NCBI GenBank assembly: GCA_937898685.1
Contig: CALEJT010000010.1
Coordinates: 1 to 64,000 of the forward strand
Direction: 5' to 3'
From: an uncultured Gammaproteobacteria bacterium
Lineage (GTDB): Bacteria; Pseudomonadota; Gammaproteobacteria; Pseudomonadales; Pseudohongiellaceae
Length of the DNA: 64,000 nt
The position numbers were made by a program, and so were the translations under genes. Position 1 is the stretch's first letter. The number at the start of each line of letters is the position of its first letter. This document shows positions 7,537-16,130 of this stretch, in pieces. The notes below the pieces were generated by a model, which saw only the letters and a program-made list of their open reading frames with translations, was not told the origin of the DNA and did not search any database.

Positions 7537-9662
7537 CGCGCAATTCGACTCCTCCTCCCGCTCCCCTGGCGATGCCCGAGCAAGATCTCGGGGAAGCGCC
7601 TGCGAACGTGGAGTTTTCCTGGCAGGGCTGGCGCACCTTTTTCGCCCGGCTCCTCACCTTCGGTGGCGCCACCGCACTGACGGCCTATGCGGCGTACGAG
7701 ATGTACCGCATCGTGTCGATCGTCGGTGTCACGTCACTGCAGTGGGTGATGCTGGCGTTGTTCGTGCTGACCTTCGCATGGATTTCGGTCAGCGCCACCG
7801 GTGCGCTTGCCGGCTTCTTCTTCGGACGCGGCCGCTACAAGGCGGCGAAGGATGCCAAGCCGCAGGGTCTCACCGTACTGCTCATGCCGGTCTACAACGA
7901 GGATCCCTCGCGCACGTTCTCGGCACTCTATGCCATGGGCACGGCGCTCGCCGAGCGCGGCCTGGGGCGGCACGTGGAACTCTTCGTCATTTCCGACACC
8001 ACCGACCCCGCCAAGTGGATCCAGGAAACCACGGCCTATCACGCGCTGCGTGAAGCGCTCGCGGGCAAGGTCAGTGTGTGGTATCGCCGCCGCTTTAACA
8101 ACGTCGGCAAGAAGGCCGGCAACGTCGAAGACTTCGTCACGCAGTGGGGCGCGCGCTACGACTACATGGTGGTGCTCGATGCCGACAGCCTGATGAGTGC
8201 CGATGCGCTCACCACCTTGATGTGCGAGATGGATGCCGATCCCTCCGTGGGCCTCTTGCAGACGCTGCCGCATCTGCAGGGCGGTCACTCGCTGTTCGCA
8301 CGCCTGCAGCAGTTCGCGGGCGCCGTCTATGGCCCTGTCGTCGCGCGCGGCATCACCGCCTGGCAGGGCGATGACGGCAACTACTGGGGTCACAACGCCA
8401 TCATCCGCGTGCGCGCCTTTGCCGCTGCCGCGGGGCTTCCGGTACTGCCCGGTAAGAAACCCTTCGGCGGCGCCATCATGTCGCACGACTTCGTGGAGGC
8501 GGCGCTGCTGCGTCGCGCCGGTTGGAGCGTGCGCATGCTGCCGGAGCTGCATGGTTCATGGGAGGAAAGTCCACCGACCTTGCTCGACATGGCCACGCGC
8601 GATAGACGCTGGGCCCAGGGCAACATGCAGCACATGGCAGTGCTCAGCGCCAAAGGATTGCGCTGGCCCAACCGCGTGCACATGGTGATCGGCGTGTTCA
8701 GCTATCTCGCCTCGCCGCTGTGGTTGTTGCTGATCAGCGCCGGTGTGCTCTTGACCTCGCAGATCGCCACCCAGCAGTTCCAGTATTTCTCCGAGGAATT
8801 CCAGCTCTTCCCCAACTGGCCGGTGTTCGACTCCGAACGCATGATCGCGCTGTTCGTCATCACGATGAGCGTATTGTTGTTCCCGAAATTCCTCGGCTAT
8901 CTGCGCGCCTGCTTTAGTCGTGCCGCCCATCGGGCGAGTGGTGTGTTGGCACTGACCGTCAGCGTGCTGTTCGAAACCTTCATGTCGGTGTTCTACGCAC
9001 CCGTGTGCATGCTGATCCATTCGCGTCAGGTGTGGGAAATCTTCAGTGGACAGGATTCGGGTTGGGAAGCGCAGTCGCGTGGACGTAGCTCGGTGCCGTG
9101 GGGACTCCTGATCCGCAAGCACAGTGGTCACACGCTCGCCGGCATTCTGCTCACGGTGGGACTCTACTGGGCCGCACCGCCGCTTCTGGCGTGGATGGCG
9201 CCGACCCTGGTGGGCCTGGTGCTGTCGATTCCGCTGTCGGCACTCAGTGGCAGCGAGTCCTTCGCCAAGGTGCTGTTCCGTCTGCATCTGCTGCGCATTC
9301 CGGAAGAGGTCGAACTGCCGGCGGAATTCCATCTGCGTGACGACTTCGAAGCGCGCCTGCAGGAACGTTTGCAGGACTGCTCGCTACGCAACTTCCTGCG
9401 CGATCCCGAAGCCCTGGCGCGTCACTGTCGCACCTTGCCGCCGCCGCGTCCGAGCACGCGCGGACACGTCGATCTCGATCGCGTGGCGGCGGAGTTGAAG
9501 TTGAAGGAAGCGAAGGATCTCGACGAGCTCTTGCACTGGTTGGAGCGCAAGGAGCTGTTGGCTCTGTTGCGCTCGCCGGATCTCTTGGGGTGTTTGCCGC
9601 GCTGCAACGAGCGTGAGAGCGAGGCGCGTCGCGATGTCACGCTGATGCAGGCGACCGCGTAG
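7512..9662 (+). CDS. opgH: Glucans biosynthesis glucosyltransferase OpgH
   Basis: A 716-residue inner-membrane GT2 glucosyltransferase that polymerises and exports the beta-1,2 glucan backbone from UDP-glucose. Two N-terminal membrane segments precede the cytosolic catalytic domain, which shows VVLDADS (Asp pair) and RRWAQGN (the QxxRW-type acceptor motif as R-R-W). Five or six further membrane segments follow, around residues 390-590, then a charged C-terminal tail. The ATG lies inside opgG. OpgH is also known in enterobacteria to link nutrient state to cell division, which cannot be judged here. Confidence 0.93.
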   Translation: MAIPLDTLARNSTPPPAPLAMPEQDLGEAPANVEFSWQGWRTFFARLLTFGGATALTAYAAYEMYRIVSIVGVTSLQWVMLALFVLTFAWISVSATGALAGFFFGRGRYKAAKDAKPQGLTVLLMPVYNEDPSRTFSALYAMGTALAERGLGRHVELFVISDTTDPAKWIQETTAYHALREALAGKVSVWYRRRFNNVGKKAGNVEDFVTQWGARYDYMVVLDADSLMSADALTTLMCEMDADPSVGLLQTLPHLQGGHSLFARLQQFAGAVYGPVVARGITAWQGDDGNYWGHNAIIRVRAFAAAAGLPVLPGKKPFGGAIMSHDFVEAALLRRAGWSVRMLPELHGSWEESPPTLLDMATRDRRWAQGNMQHMAVLSAKGLRWPNRVHMVIGVFSYLASPLWLLLISAGVLLTSQIATQQFQYFSEEFQLFPNWPVFDSERMIALFVITMSVLLFPKFLGYLRACFSRAAHRASGVLALTVSVLFETFMSVFYAPVCMLIHSRQVWEIFSGQDSGWEAQSRGRSSVPWGLLIRKHSGHTLAGILLTVGLYWAAPPLLAWMAPTLVGLVLSIPLSALSGSESFAKVLFRLHLLRIPEEVELPAEFHLRDDFEARLQERLQDCSLRNFLRDPEALARHCRTLPPPRPSTRGHVDLDRVAAELKLKEAKDLDELLHWLERKELLALLRSPDLLGCLPRCNERESEARRDVTLMQATA

Positions 9663-9682
9663 TAGTCGGAGCAGTACTCGGA

Positions 9683-10618
9683 TCAGTCCGGCACGTAGGC
9701 CATCTGCAGACTACGGAAGGCGGTTTCGACGAAGTGGTCGGAATCGCCGTATTTGTCTTCGAATTCCGCCAGCGGCTTCTTCGCCACCACGTCATCCCAA
9801 CCCATGCCAATGTTGAGTTCCTCTGCGAGCCAGAGGTGGAACTCCGTATACATGTTGCGCATGCGCAGGATGGCCGTGCCGTTGGTGACGGGGCCGTGGG
9901 CGGGCACCACCACCGTGTCCGCACTCACCACGTGACTCAGCTTGTCGTAGGCCTCCATCAAGGCGCCCATCCAGGCTCCCTGACGAATGTCGAGCACGGG
10001 CCAGCGGTCGGTGGTCACCGGGCCGCCCGCGATAAGGATGTCGAGCATCGGGAAGTACAAGAAGATGTCGCCGTTGGTGTGCGCAGCGGGCAGGTAGCCG
10101 TGAATGATTTCCTGGCCGGCGAACTTGAACTTGCCGTCGCTCTTCAAAATCTGCTTCGGAATGCCGGCGTCGGCGAGCGGGCCATAGCGACCTTCATAGG
10201 TCCAGGACATCACCGCATTGCGCAGGCAACGTGCCGTGTTTTCGTGCGCGATGATCACAGCGCCAGCGGCGCCCACGGTTTCGTTGGCGCCGGTCTGTTC
10301 CGGATGGAAGTGCGTGTTGATGAGCGTATGCACACGCTCCTGTGAGGTCGCTTCCTGCACTGCTCGCAGGAGCGCCGGTGTGTGCTCGGCCAGACCACTG
10401 TCGATCAACAGCGCGCCGTTCTCGTTCATGCCGGGAATCGTCACCGCGTTGCAGCCAGCGCCTTGGATGAGCTGCATGTAGCCGATGTCGGTGCGGGTGA
10501 TCTCCGCTGCTGCCGTCTGTGCTTGCAGAGTGGGGCACAAGGGGGCTAGGGCGGCGGCCCCGAGAGCGCCGGCACTACGGCCAAGAAACTGCCGGCGGGT
10601 TTGAACCTGCTTCATCAT
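9683..10618 (-). CDS. Tat-exported metallo-beta-lactamase-fold protein with altered metal motif
   Basis: A 311-residue MBL-fold protein. The N-terminus carries a twin-arginine signal (TRRQFLGRSAGALGAAAL), so it should be exported folded. The usual HxHxDH metal motif reads HFHPEQ: the two first His are kept but Asp-His is replaced by Glu-Gln. Further ligands are suggested by AAHTNGD and VPAHGP. This predicts loss or change of the second metal site. It is the last gene of a four-gene minus-strand operon with an ankyrin protein, a DUF1552 protein and a DUF1592 protein. Activity is unknown and it could be a binding protein. Confidence 0.8.
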   Translation of the reverse strand: MMKQVQTRRQFLGRSAGALGAAALAPLCPTLQAQTAAAEITRTDIGYMQLIQGAGCNAVTIPGMNENGALLIDSGLAEHTPALLRAVQEATSQERVHTLINTHFHPEQTGANETVGAAGAVIIAHENTARCLRNAVMSWTYEGRYGPLADAGIPKQILKSDGKFKFAGQEIIHGYLPAAHTNGDIFLYFPMLDILIAGGPVTTDRWPVLDIRQGAWMGALMEAYDKLSHVVSADTVVVPAHGPVTNGTAILRMRNMYTEFHLWLAEELNIGMGWDDVVAKKPLAEFEDKYGDSDHFVETAFRSLQMAYVPD

Positions 10619-10634
10619 GCTTTCTCGCTGATTC

Positions 10635-12173
10635 TCATTGATGGTCGAAGGAGCCGGGCACGAGCGCGGCAGCTTCGGCGGCGGGATCGAGCGGGAATAC
10701 GCTCCACGGGTAATAGAAGGGCGGACCCACGTTGGGCCAGAACGGCGTGACGTCCAGTTCCACCTTCGCGCCGAGATTGCGCAAGAGCTCCGCCATCTTC
10801 AGGTTCGGCGGCTGACGCATCGCCAGGAAGGGCACGAAGCCACGGGCCATGGCGTAGTCGAGCGCGGTCAGACCATCGTGATCCTTGATGTCGATGTCGG
10901 CACCGAGACGCACCAGCGCTTCCACCACCTTGTCGTTGTTGGCGCGCACCGCGTAATGCAGCGGCGAGCCGCCACGCGTGCGCAGCAGGTGATGATGTAC
11001 GGCGACGACGTTGAGATCGGCGCCCGCTGCGTGCAGCAACTCCAATGCTTCGACGAGCTGGGCCTGTTGCCCGCGTGCGCCGGCGAGTGCGGAGACGGGC
11101 GTCTGCAGGTCGGCCTGCGGTAGTGCGGCATCCGCACCGTGTTCCAGGAGCAGTTTGATGACTTCGAGATCACCGTTGCTGGCCGCGGCGATCAACGGCG
11201 TCGTACCACGCGCGAGGTTGTTGCCACGCTGTTTCGCGGGACGCATGAAGAGCTGCATGTTGGGATCGGCGCCACGCTCGAGCAGCGCACGCACGATGGC
11301 AAGGCCATCGTTTTCATTCAGCGGCTGGTTGGGACGTAGGCCGCTGACCTTGCGATTGTTGGCAACGGCAAAGAGTGGCGCCTGACCGAACACGTCCCAC
11401 TGCTGCACGTCGGCACCAGCGTCGATCAATTGCTTGGCGATGTCCCAGCGCGCGTTGAGTATCGCGAGCAGGAGCGGCGAAACGCCGTCGGGATCGGGCT
11501 TGTCGAGATCGACACCGCTTTTGATCAGGACGTCGACGCAGGCGTTGCAACCTTCGCGCACGGCGTAGAGCAGCGGCGTGAAACCACCGCTGTCGAGATT
11601 CTTGGCGCGGCCTTCCTTCGTCAGATGGCGGCGATAGTCGCGCGCGATCGACTGCGCATTCAGATCGGCACCCTGCTTGATCAGATACGCCATCATTTCG
11701 GGATGACGCCGCGCAGAGGCCCACATCAGAGCGGTCTGTCCGCCCCAGCGTTCGACGGCGTTGACGTCGGCGCCCTTCTTGACGAGCAGCTCCGCGGCAT
11801 CGACCTTGCCCGTGCGGGCGACGAGCATCAGGGCCGTCTGACCTTCGGGGTTCGGTGAGTCCACATCGGCGCCGGCATCGAGCAGAAGTTTGATGATGGC
11901 GGCGTCGCCGACTTCGGCGGCGAGCTGCATCGGGTTGGAACCGTAGCGGTTGCTGAGATTGGGATCGGCGCCGGCCTGCAAGAGAGCTCGCACGCGCTCG
12001 ACGTCCTGCTCGTACACGGCGTAATGCAGCGCGGAACTGCCATCAGGTCCGCGCCACTGTACGGCTTCGCTTGCAGGAATGTCGGAAGACGGAGGATCGA
12101 TGGCCAAAGCCGAGTGCGCCCCACACAGCGCAAGACTCAACAGGGCGGCGCGCAGTGGGCGCAGGCGCAACAT
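10635..12173 (-). CDS. Exported ankyrin-repeat protein
   Basis: A 512-residue protein with a Sec signal peptide (LRAALLSLALCGAHSALA) and about nine ankyrin repeats filling most of the chain, seen as repeated G-x-T-ALM/LL..A..G..V..LL..GAD units. A long insert near residues 175-195 (ARDYRRHLTKEGRAKNLDSGG) interrupts one repeat. Ankyrin domains bind proteins, so a periplasmic scaffold is likely. ATG 12173 lies 6 bp after the DUF1552 stop; a TTG at 12179 is less likely. It is the third gene of the DUF1592-DUF1552-ankyrin-MBL operon. Confidence 0.85.
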   Translation of the reverse strand: MLRLRPLRAALLSLALCGAHSALAIDPPSSDIPASEAVQWRGPDGSSALHYAVYEQDVERVRALLQAGADPNLSNRYGSNPMQLAAEVGDAAIIKLLLDAGADVDSPNPEGQTALMLVARTGKVDAAELLVKKGADVNAVERWGGQTALMWASARRHPEMMAYLIKQGADLNAQSIARDYRRHLTKEGRAKNLDSGGFTPLLYAVREGCNACVDVLIKSGVDLDKPDPDGVSPLLLAILNARWDIAKQLIDAGADVQQWDVFGQAPLFAVANNRKVSGLRPNQPLNENDGLAIVRALLERGADPNMQLFMRPAKQRGNNLARGTTPLIAAASNGDLEVIKLLLEHGADAALPQADLQTPVSALAGARGQQAQLVEALELLHAAGADLNVVAVHHHLLRTRGGSPLHYAVRANNDKVVEALVRLGADIDIKDHDGLTALDYAMARGFVPFLAMRQPPNLKMAELLRNLGAKVELDVTPFWPNVGPPFYYPWSVFPLDPAAEAAALVPGSFDHQ

Positions 12174-12179
12174 GCTCAA

Positions 12180-13460
12180 TCAGACCTCCGCGAACGGGCC
12201 GGTGCTGTCGGCGAACTTGTCCACGTGCACGCCGGCTTTTTCCAGCATGGTGTGGAGGATGCGCGCATGCGGCGTGTCCTGCGGATAGGCCAGGTGCTGA
12301 CCACCCTTGATGCCACCGCCCTTGCCGACGAGCAGCTGTGGCAGCGGATCGTTGTTGTGCACGTCGCTGTTGCTCATGTTGCTGCCGAACAGAATGATGC
12401 TGTGGTCGAGCAGCGTGCCTTCGCCGTCTTCGATCTGGCCGAGACGCTCGGCGAACTTGGCGAAGCGTTCGGTGTGATAGCGCTGTACACGGATCAGACG
12501 TTCGAACTTCGAAGGATCGTTCTGGTGGTGCGACAGCGGATGGAAGGCTTCGTCCACACCTACCACGGGATATACGCGCATGCTGGCTTCCTTCACCATG
12601 CGCATCGAAGCGATGCGGGTCTGGTTGGTCTGCCAGGCGAGGGCAATCATCTCGAACTGGATGTCGAGCAGTTCGCCGAAATCATCCGGCGGACCGATCG
12701 GCGCTTCGGGCAGATGTTCGAGGCCACGTGCGCCTTCCTCGAGTTTTTGAATGCGGCGTTCGATTTCGCGTACGGAATCGAGATAGTCGGCCACGCGCAC
12801 GCGGTCGGCGGCGTCGAGCTTGCGGTTCAGGCTCGCGGTGGCGTCCTTCACATAGTCGAGCAAGCTGGTGCTCTGCTGCAGGATGGCGATGCGCTCATCG
12901 TAGGTGTCGCCCTGACCGAACATCGTATAGAAGACGCGACGCGGGTTGCCTTCCATCGGCAGCGGTTGCAGCGGCGTGCGGTAGGACACGGCGCCACCGG
13001 GTTCGCCACACAGTTCGAGCGAAGGCAGCGGTGTTTCCTGACCGATGTAGCGTGCGGCGAGCTGGTCGGCGGTGACGCCGTTCAGGCCGTCGGCGCTGCG
13101 GTCGCGGTCGTTGGGGTTCACGCAGGAGAGCCAGGTTTCTTCGATGATGCCGTGCGGGTTGGTGCTTTCACCGCCCTTGTTGCGCAGGCCGCTCACGATG
13201 GTGACGTAGTCGCGCAGACCTTCGAGCGGTTCGAGGATCGGCGAGAAGGTGAAGTTGCGACCCGTCTGTTGCGGCACCCACGCGTGCATCACGGCGCCGT
13301 GCGGGAAGTAGACGTAACCGAGGCGCGTCTTCGGCGCAGCAGCAGTCTGCGCCAGTGCGGTGGAGGCCGGAATCATGGCGTCGAGCAAAGGCAAACCCAG
13401 TGCGATACCGGCGCCCCGCAGGACGGTCCGGCGCGAGAGATGCTTCTTGCTGATGAACAT
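12180..13460 (-). CDS. DUF1552 protein, Tat-exported
   Basis: A 426-residue DUF1552 protein. It begins with a twin-arginine signal (LSRRTVLRGAGIALGLPLLDAM) and keeps family segments such as RLGYVYFPHGAVMHAWVP near the start, TIVSGLRNKGG and the late GSNMSNSDVHNNDPLPQLLVGKGGG. The family is distantly related to the alkaline phosphatase/sulfatase-type DUF1501 proteins and has no proven function. It nearly always sits beside a DUF1592 gene; here the two are 1 bp apart, implying coupled translation. A periplasmic complex of both proteins is the simplest inference. Confidence 0.9.
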   Translation of the reverse strand: MFISKKHLSRRTVLRGAGIALGLPLLDAMIPASTALAQTAAAPKTRLGYVYFPHGAVMHAWVPQQTGRNFTFSPILEPLEGLRDYVTIVSGLRNKGGESTNPHGIIEETWLSCVNPNDRDRSADGLNGVTADQLAARYIGQETPLPSLELCGEPGGAVSYRTPLQPLPMEGNPRRVFYTMFGQGDTYDERIAILQQSTSLLDYVKDATASLNRKLDAADRVRVADYLDSVREIERRIQKLEEGARGLEHLPEAPIGPPDDFGELLDIQFEMIALAWQTNQTRIASMRMVKEASMRVYPVVGVDEAFHPLSHHQNDPSKFERLIRVQRYHTERFAKFAERLGQIEDGEGTLLDHSIILFGSNMSNSDVHNNDPLPQLLVGKGGGIKGGQHLAYPQDTPHARILHTMLEKAGVHVDKFADSTGPFAEV

Positions 13461-13461
13461 G

Positions 13462-15927
13462 TCAGAGCCCTCCTGTTTGAAGCGTTACCTGCTGTGCAGG
13501 TGTTTCTGTTTCGGTCGCGCTCAGGCCTTCGCGCATGCGGAAGGCCTCGCTGGCGACGATTTCATAGACGATGCTTTCGAAGCGGTTACCGTTGGCCTCG
13601 GCCTTGCGCACGATCTCGCGCACGGTGGGCATGTCACGCCAGGTGAGTTCACGGCCCAGACCATAGGTCATCAGGTTTTCCGTGAGCGTCTGTACGAACA
13701 TGTCGCTGCGGGCGACGAGTGCCTCGCGCAGATCGGCCGGTCCATTGATGGCCTTGCCGTCGGGCAGCACGCCCGAGGCGTCGATGGCGGTGAGCGTGTC
13801 GCGGTCGTGCGTGCGGAACTGACCGACGGTGTCGAAGTTCTCGAGTGCCAGACCGAGCGGGTCCATCACGCCGTGACAGCCGAAGCAGGACGGATTAGCG
13901 CGATGCTGTTCGAGACGCTCACGCACGGTCTTGGCTGGGCCACCCCCACTGTTTTCGGGCAATGCCTCCACGTTCGGCGGCGGTGGCGAGGGCGGTGTGC
14001 CGAGGATGCGTTCCAGAATCCAGGCGCCACGCAACACCGGTGAAGTGCGGTTCGGGTTGGCGGTGAGCATCAGGATGGCGCCCTTGCCGAGCAGGCCGTA
14101 GCGCGCTTCGTCGTTCAGCTTCACCTTGCGGAAACGGCTGCCTTTGACGTCGTTGATGCCGTAGTGCATCGCCAAGCGCTCGTTGAGGAAGGTGTAATCC
14201 GCATCGAGCAGGGCAGTGACCGGCTGATCGCTGCGCAGCACGCTGTCGATGAAGAGACTCAACTCTTGCTTGAACAGCGGACGCGGGTCGAGGAAGTTGC
14301 TGGCGTAGGGGAAGAGGCCGCGGTTGGGCACGATCTCGTCGAGCTTCGACAGATGCAGCCACTGGAACGCGAAGTCGTCCACCAGCGTCTTGGCGCGCTC
14401 GTCGGCGAGCATGCGTTTGATCTGCGCCCGCAGCGTGGCTTCGTCACGCAGGCCGCCGGAGTTGGCGAGCTCGAGCAGTTCGTCGTCGGGGATGCTGCTC
14501 CACAGGAAGAACGACAGACGCGAGGCCAGCTCCAGATCGCTCAGCGCCAGTTTGTCGCCGGTGTCGCCACCGGTTTCGGCGCGGTAGATGAAGTGCGGGC
14601 TGACGAGAATCGCGCTCAGCGCTTCACGCACCCCGGTTTCGAAATCGGCACCGGCGCGGGCGCGCTCGTAGAAGGCGAGCAGCGGGGCCATGTCTTCGTC
14701 GGTGAGCGGACGGCGGAAGGCGCGCGTGGCGAGATTGCTGATGATCTGTTCGGCGCAACGCTGTTCTTCGGCCACTTCGCGCGGATAGCAGCTGAAGATG
14801 CGCTTGCGGCTTTCCGACTCGCTCATGCCGGCCACCTGCAGCGGACCGCGGATCTGCAGCGCATGCACACCATGGATACGGTCCTGACCACCTTCGAGCG
14901 CCGGAATCGGGGTGCGCTCGTCGCTTTCGCTGAAGCTGCGTTGGATGAAGGTGACGGTCACTTCGTGCTGACCGGCCTTGGCCGGGAAGCGGATGCGGCG
15001 CAGGCGATCATTGATCTGGGCTACGGCATCGTCCTGGATCTGGTCGATGGCCTTGTGGTCTTCTTCACCGCCGATGACGGTGCGGAAGATTTCTTCACCA
15101 TCGAGCAGGGCGACGACCGTGTTCTCGAATTCCATGTTGGGCACTTCGCGCGCCAGGGCGAGGTCACCGATGGTGAGCTCGTATTCGCCGTCGGCCAGGA
15201 AGTTGTAGACCACGCTCATGCCACCCCGCGTGCCGAAGGGCATGCCCTGGTTGTGGCGCTGCTGCGTACCCGTGCCCGGCGTGCCGCGCGGCGGCAGCGA
15301 GATGATCATGTCGGCCACGTTGCCGTAGGTCTGCATGATCGGGATCGGGCGCGGGTCACCGATGGCATCGTGCGCGATGGTGCGGGCGGCGTTCAGATAT
15401 TGGTCGATGAAGGCGGGGCTGACCTGCAGCGCTGTGGCGTTGTTGTCGTAGCCGCCCTTGAGATCATCCTGGGGCAGCAGGTTGCTGGCATCGATCTCGA
15501 GGCCCAGGAGGTCGCGAATGGCGTTCTGATATTCGCGGCGGTTGAGGCGGCGCAGCGGTACGCGACCGGCCGGTTGTCCTTCCACGGCAGCATCGAGCGT
15601 GTCGGCCAGCCAGGTGGCGAGCTTGGCCACTTCTTCATTGCTGGGACGATCCTGACCCGGCGGTGGCATCAGACCGCCACGCAGTTTGCGAATGACCTTT
15701 TCGAAGGTCTCCGCTTCCTGGTGCAGGGCGTTGGGATCGATCAGGTCGAAGGCCAATTCGCCGGCCCAGTCGGTGGCGTTGTGGCAGTCCATGCAGTACT
15801 GCTCGATCAGACCCCACTCTTGTTGGGATTGGGCCAGCGCGGGCACTGCAAGGGAACTCAACAGTACAGGAAGGGCACACAGGGTGCCGCGGACTTTGGG
15901 GAATGCTTGATTGCGCTTCATTCTCAT
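13462..15927 (-). CDS. DUF1592-type multidomain exported cytochrome-like protein
   Basis: An 821-residue exported protein with the DUF1587/1592/1588/1585-type domain chain. A signal peptide (GTLCALPVLLSSLAVPALAQ) is followed by a heme-c-like CMDCH near residue 39, and a second CFGCH lies late in the chain within HRANPSCFGCHGVMDPLG. LNRREYQNAIRDLLGLE near residue 130 is a hallmark of the family. These proteins are abundant in planctomycetes and some gammaproteobacteria and have been proposed to act in polymer or sugar oxidation, but no reaction is proven. It is the first gene of the four-gene operon. The start may be ATG 15927 or 15921. Confidence 0.88.
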   Translation of the reverse strand: MRMKRNQAFPKVRGTLCALPVLLSSLAVPALAQSQQEWGLIEQYCMDCHNATDWAGELAFDLIDPNALHQEAETFEKVIRKLRGGLMPPPGQDRPSNEEVAKLATWLADTLDAAVEGQPAGRVPLRRLNRREYQNAIRDLLGLEIDASNLLPQDDLKGGYDNNATALQVSPAFIDQYLNAARTIAHDAIGDPRPIPIMQTYGNVADMIISLPPRGTPGTGTQQRHNQGMPFGTRGGMSVVYNFLADGEYELTIGDLALAREVPNMEFENTVVALLDGEEIFRTVIGGEEDHKAIDQIQDDAVAQINDRLRRIRFPAKAGQHEVTVTFIQRSFSESDERTPIPALEGGQDRIHGVHALQIRGPLQVAGMSESESRKRIFSCYPREVAEEQRCAEQIISNLATRAFRRPLTDEDMAPLLAFYERARAGADFETGVREALSAILVSPHFIYRAETGGDTGDKLALSDLELASRLSFFLWSSIPDDELLELANSGGLRDEATLRAQIKRMLADERAKTLVDDFAFQWLHLSKLDEIVPNRGLFPYASNFLDPRPLFKQELSLFIDSVLRSDQPVTALLDADYTFLNERLAMHYGINDVKGSRFRKVKLNDEARYGLLGKGAILMLTANPNRTSPVLRGAWILERILGTPPSPPPPNVEALPENSGGGPAKTVRERLEQHRANPSCFGCHGVMDPLGLALENFDTVGQFRTHDRDTLTAIDASGVLPDGKAINGPADLREALVARSDMFVQTLTENLMTYGLGRELTWRDMPTVREIVRKAEANGNRFESIVYEIVASEAFRMREGLSATETETPAQQVTLQTGGL

Positions 15928-16048
15928 TATTTCGTGCGCCTCGCCTTGCGCGTTCGAGGGCCGTGCTGCTTTCAGGTGAGGACCGATTGTGCAGTTGCCG
16001 AACTGCCTTGTCCATATAGCCGCAGCACAGTGTCACGCGCGTTTGCCC

Positions 16049-16058
16049 TACGTCATTT
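16049..16058 (+). promoter_or_regulatory. TACGTCATTT motif before the hybrid kinase
   Basis: CCTACGTCATTT-AG-CCACTA is almost identical (18 of 20) to the element at 34046-34067 upstream of ureD. It lies 73 bp before the kinase ATG and just upstream of a good -10 hexamer, TATGAT at 16065-16070. Proposed target of the adjacent LuxR-type regulator. Confidence 0.5.
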
Positions 16059-16130
16059 AGCCACTATGATTGCCCCAGCCCCTTGCTACCATCCCGCAAG
16101 GAAATTTCCCTCCAATACAAACAGTTACTG

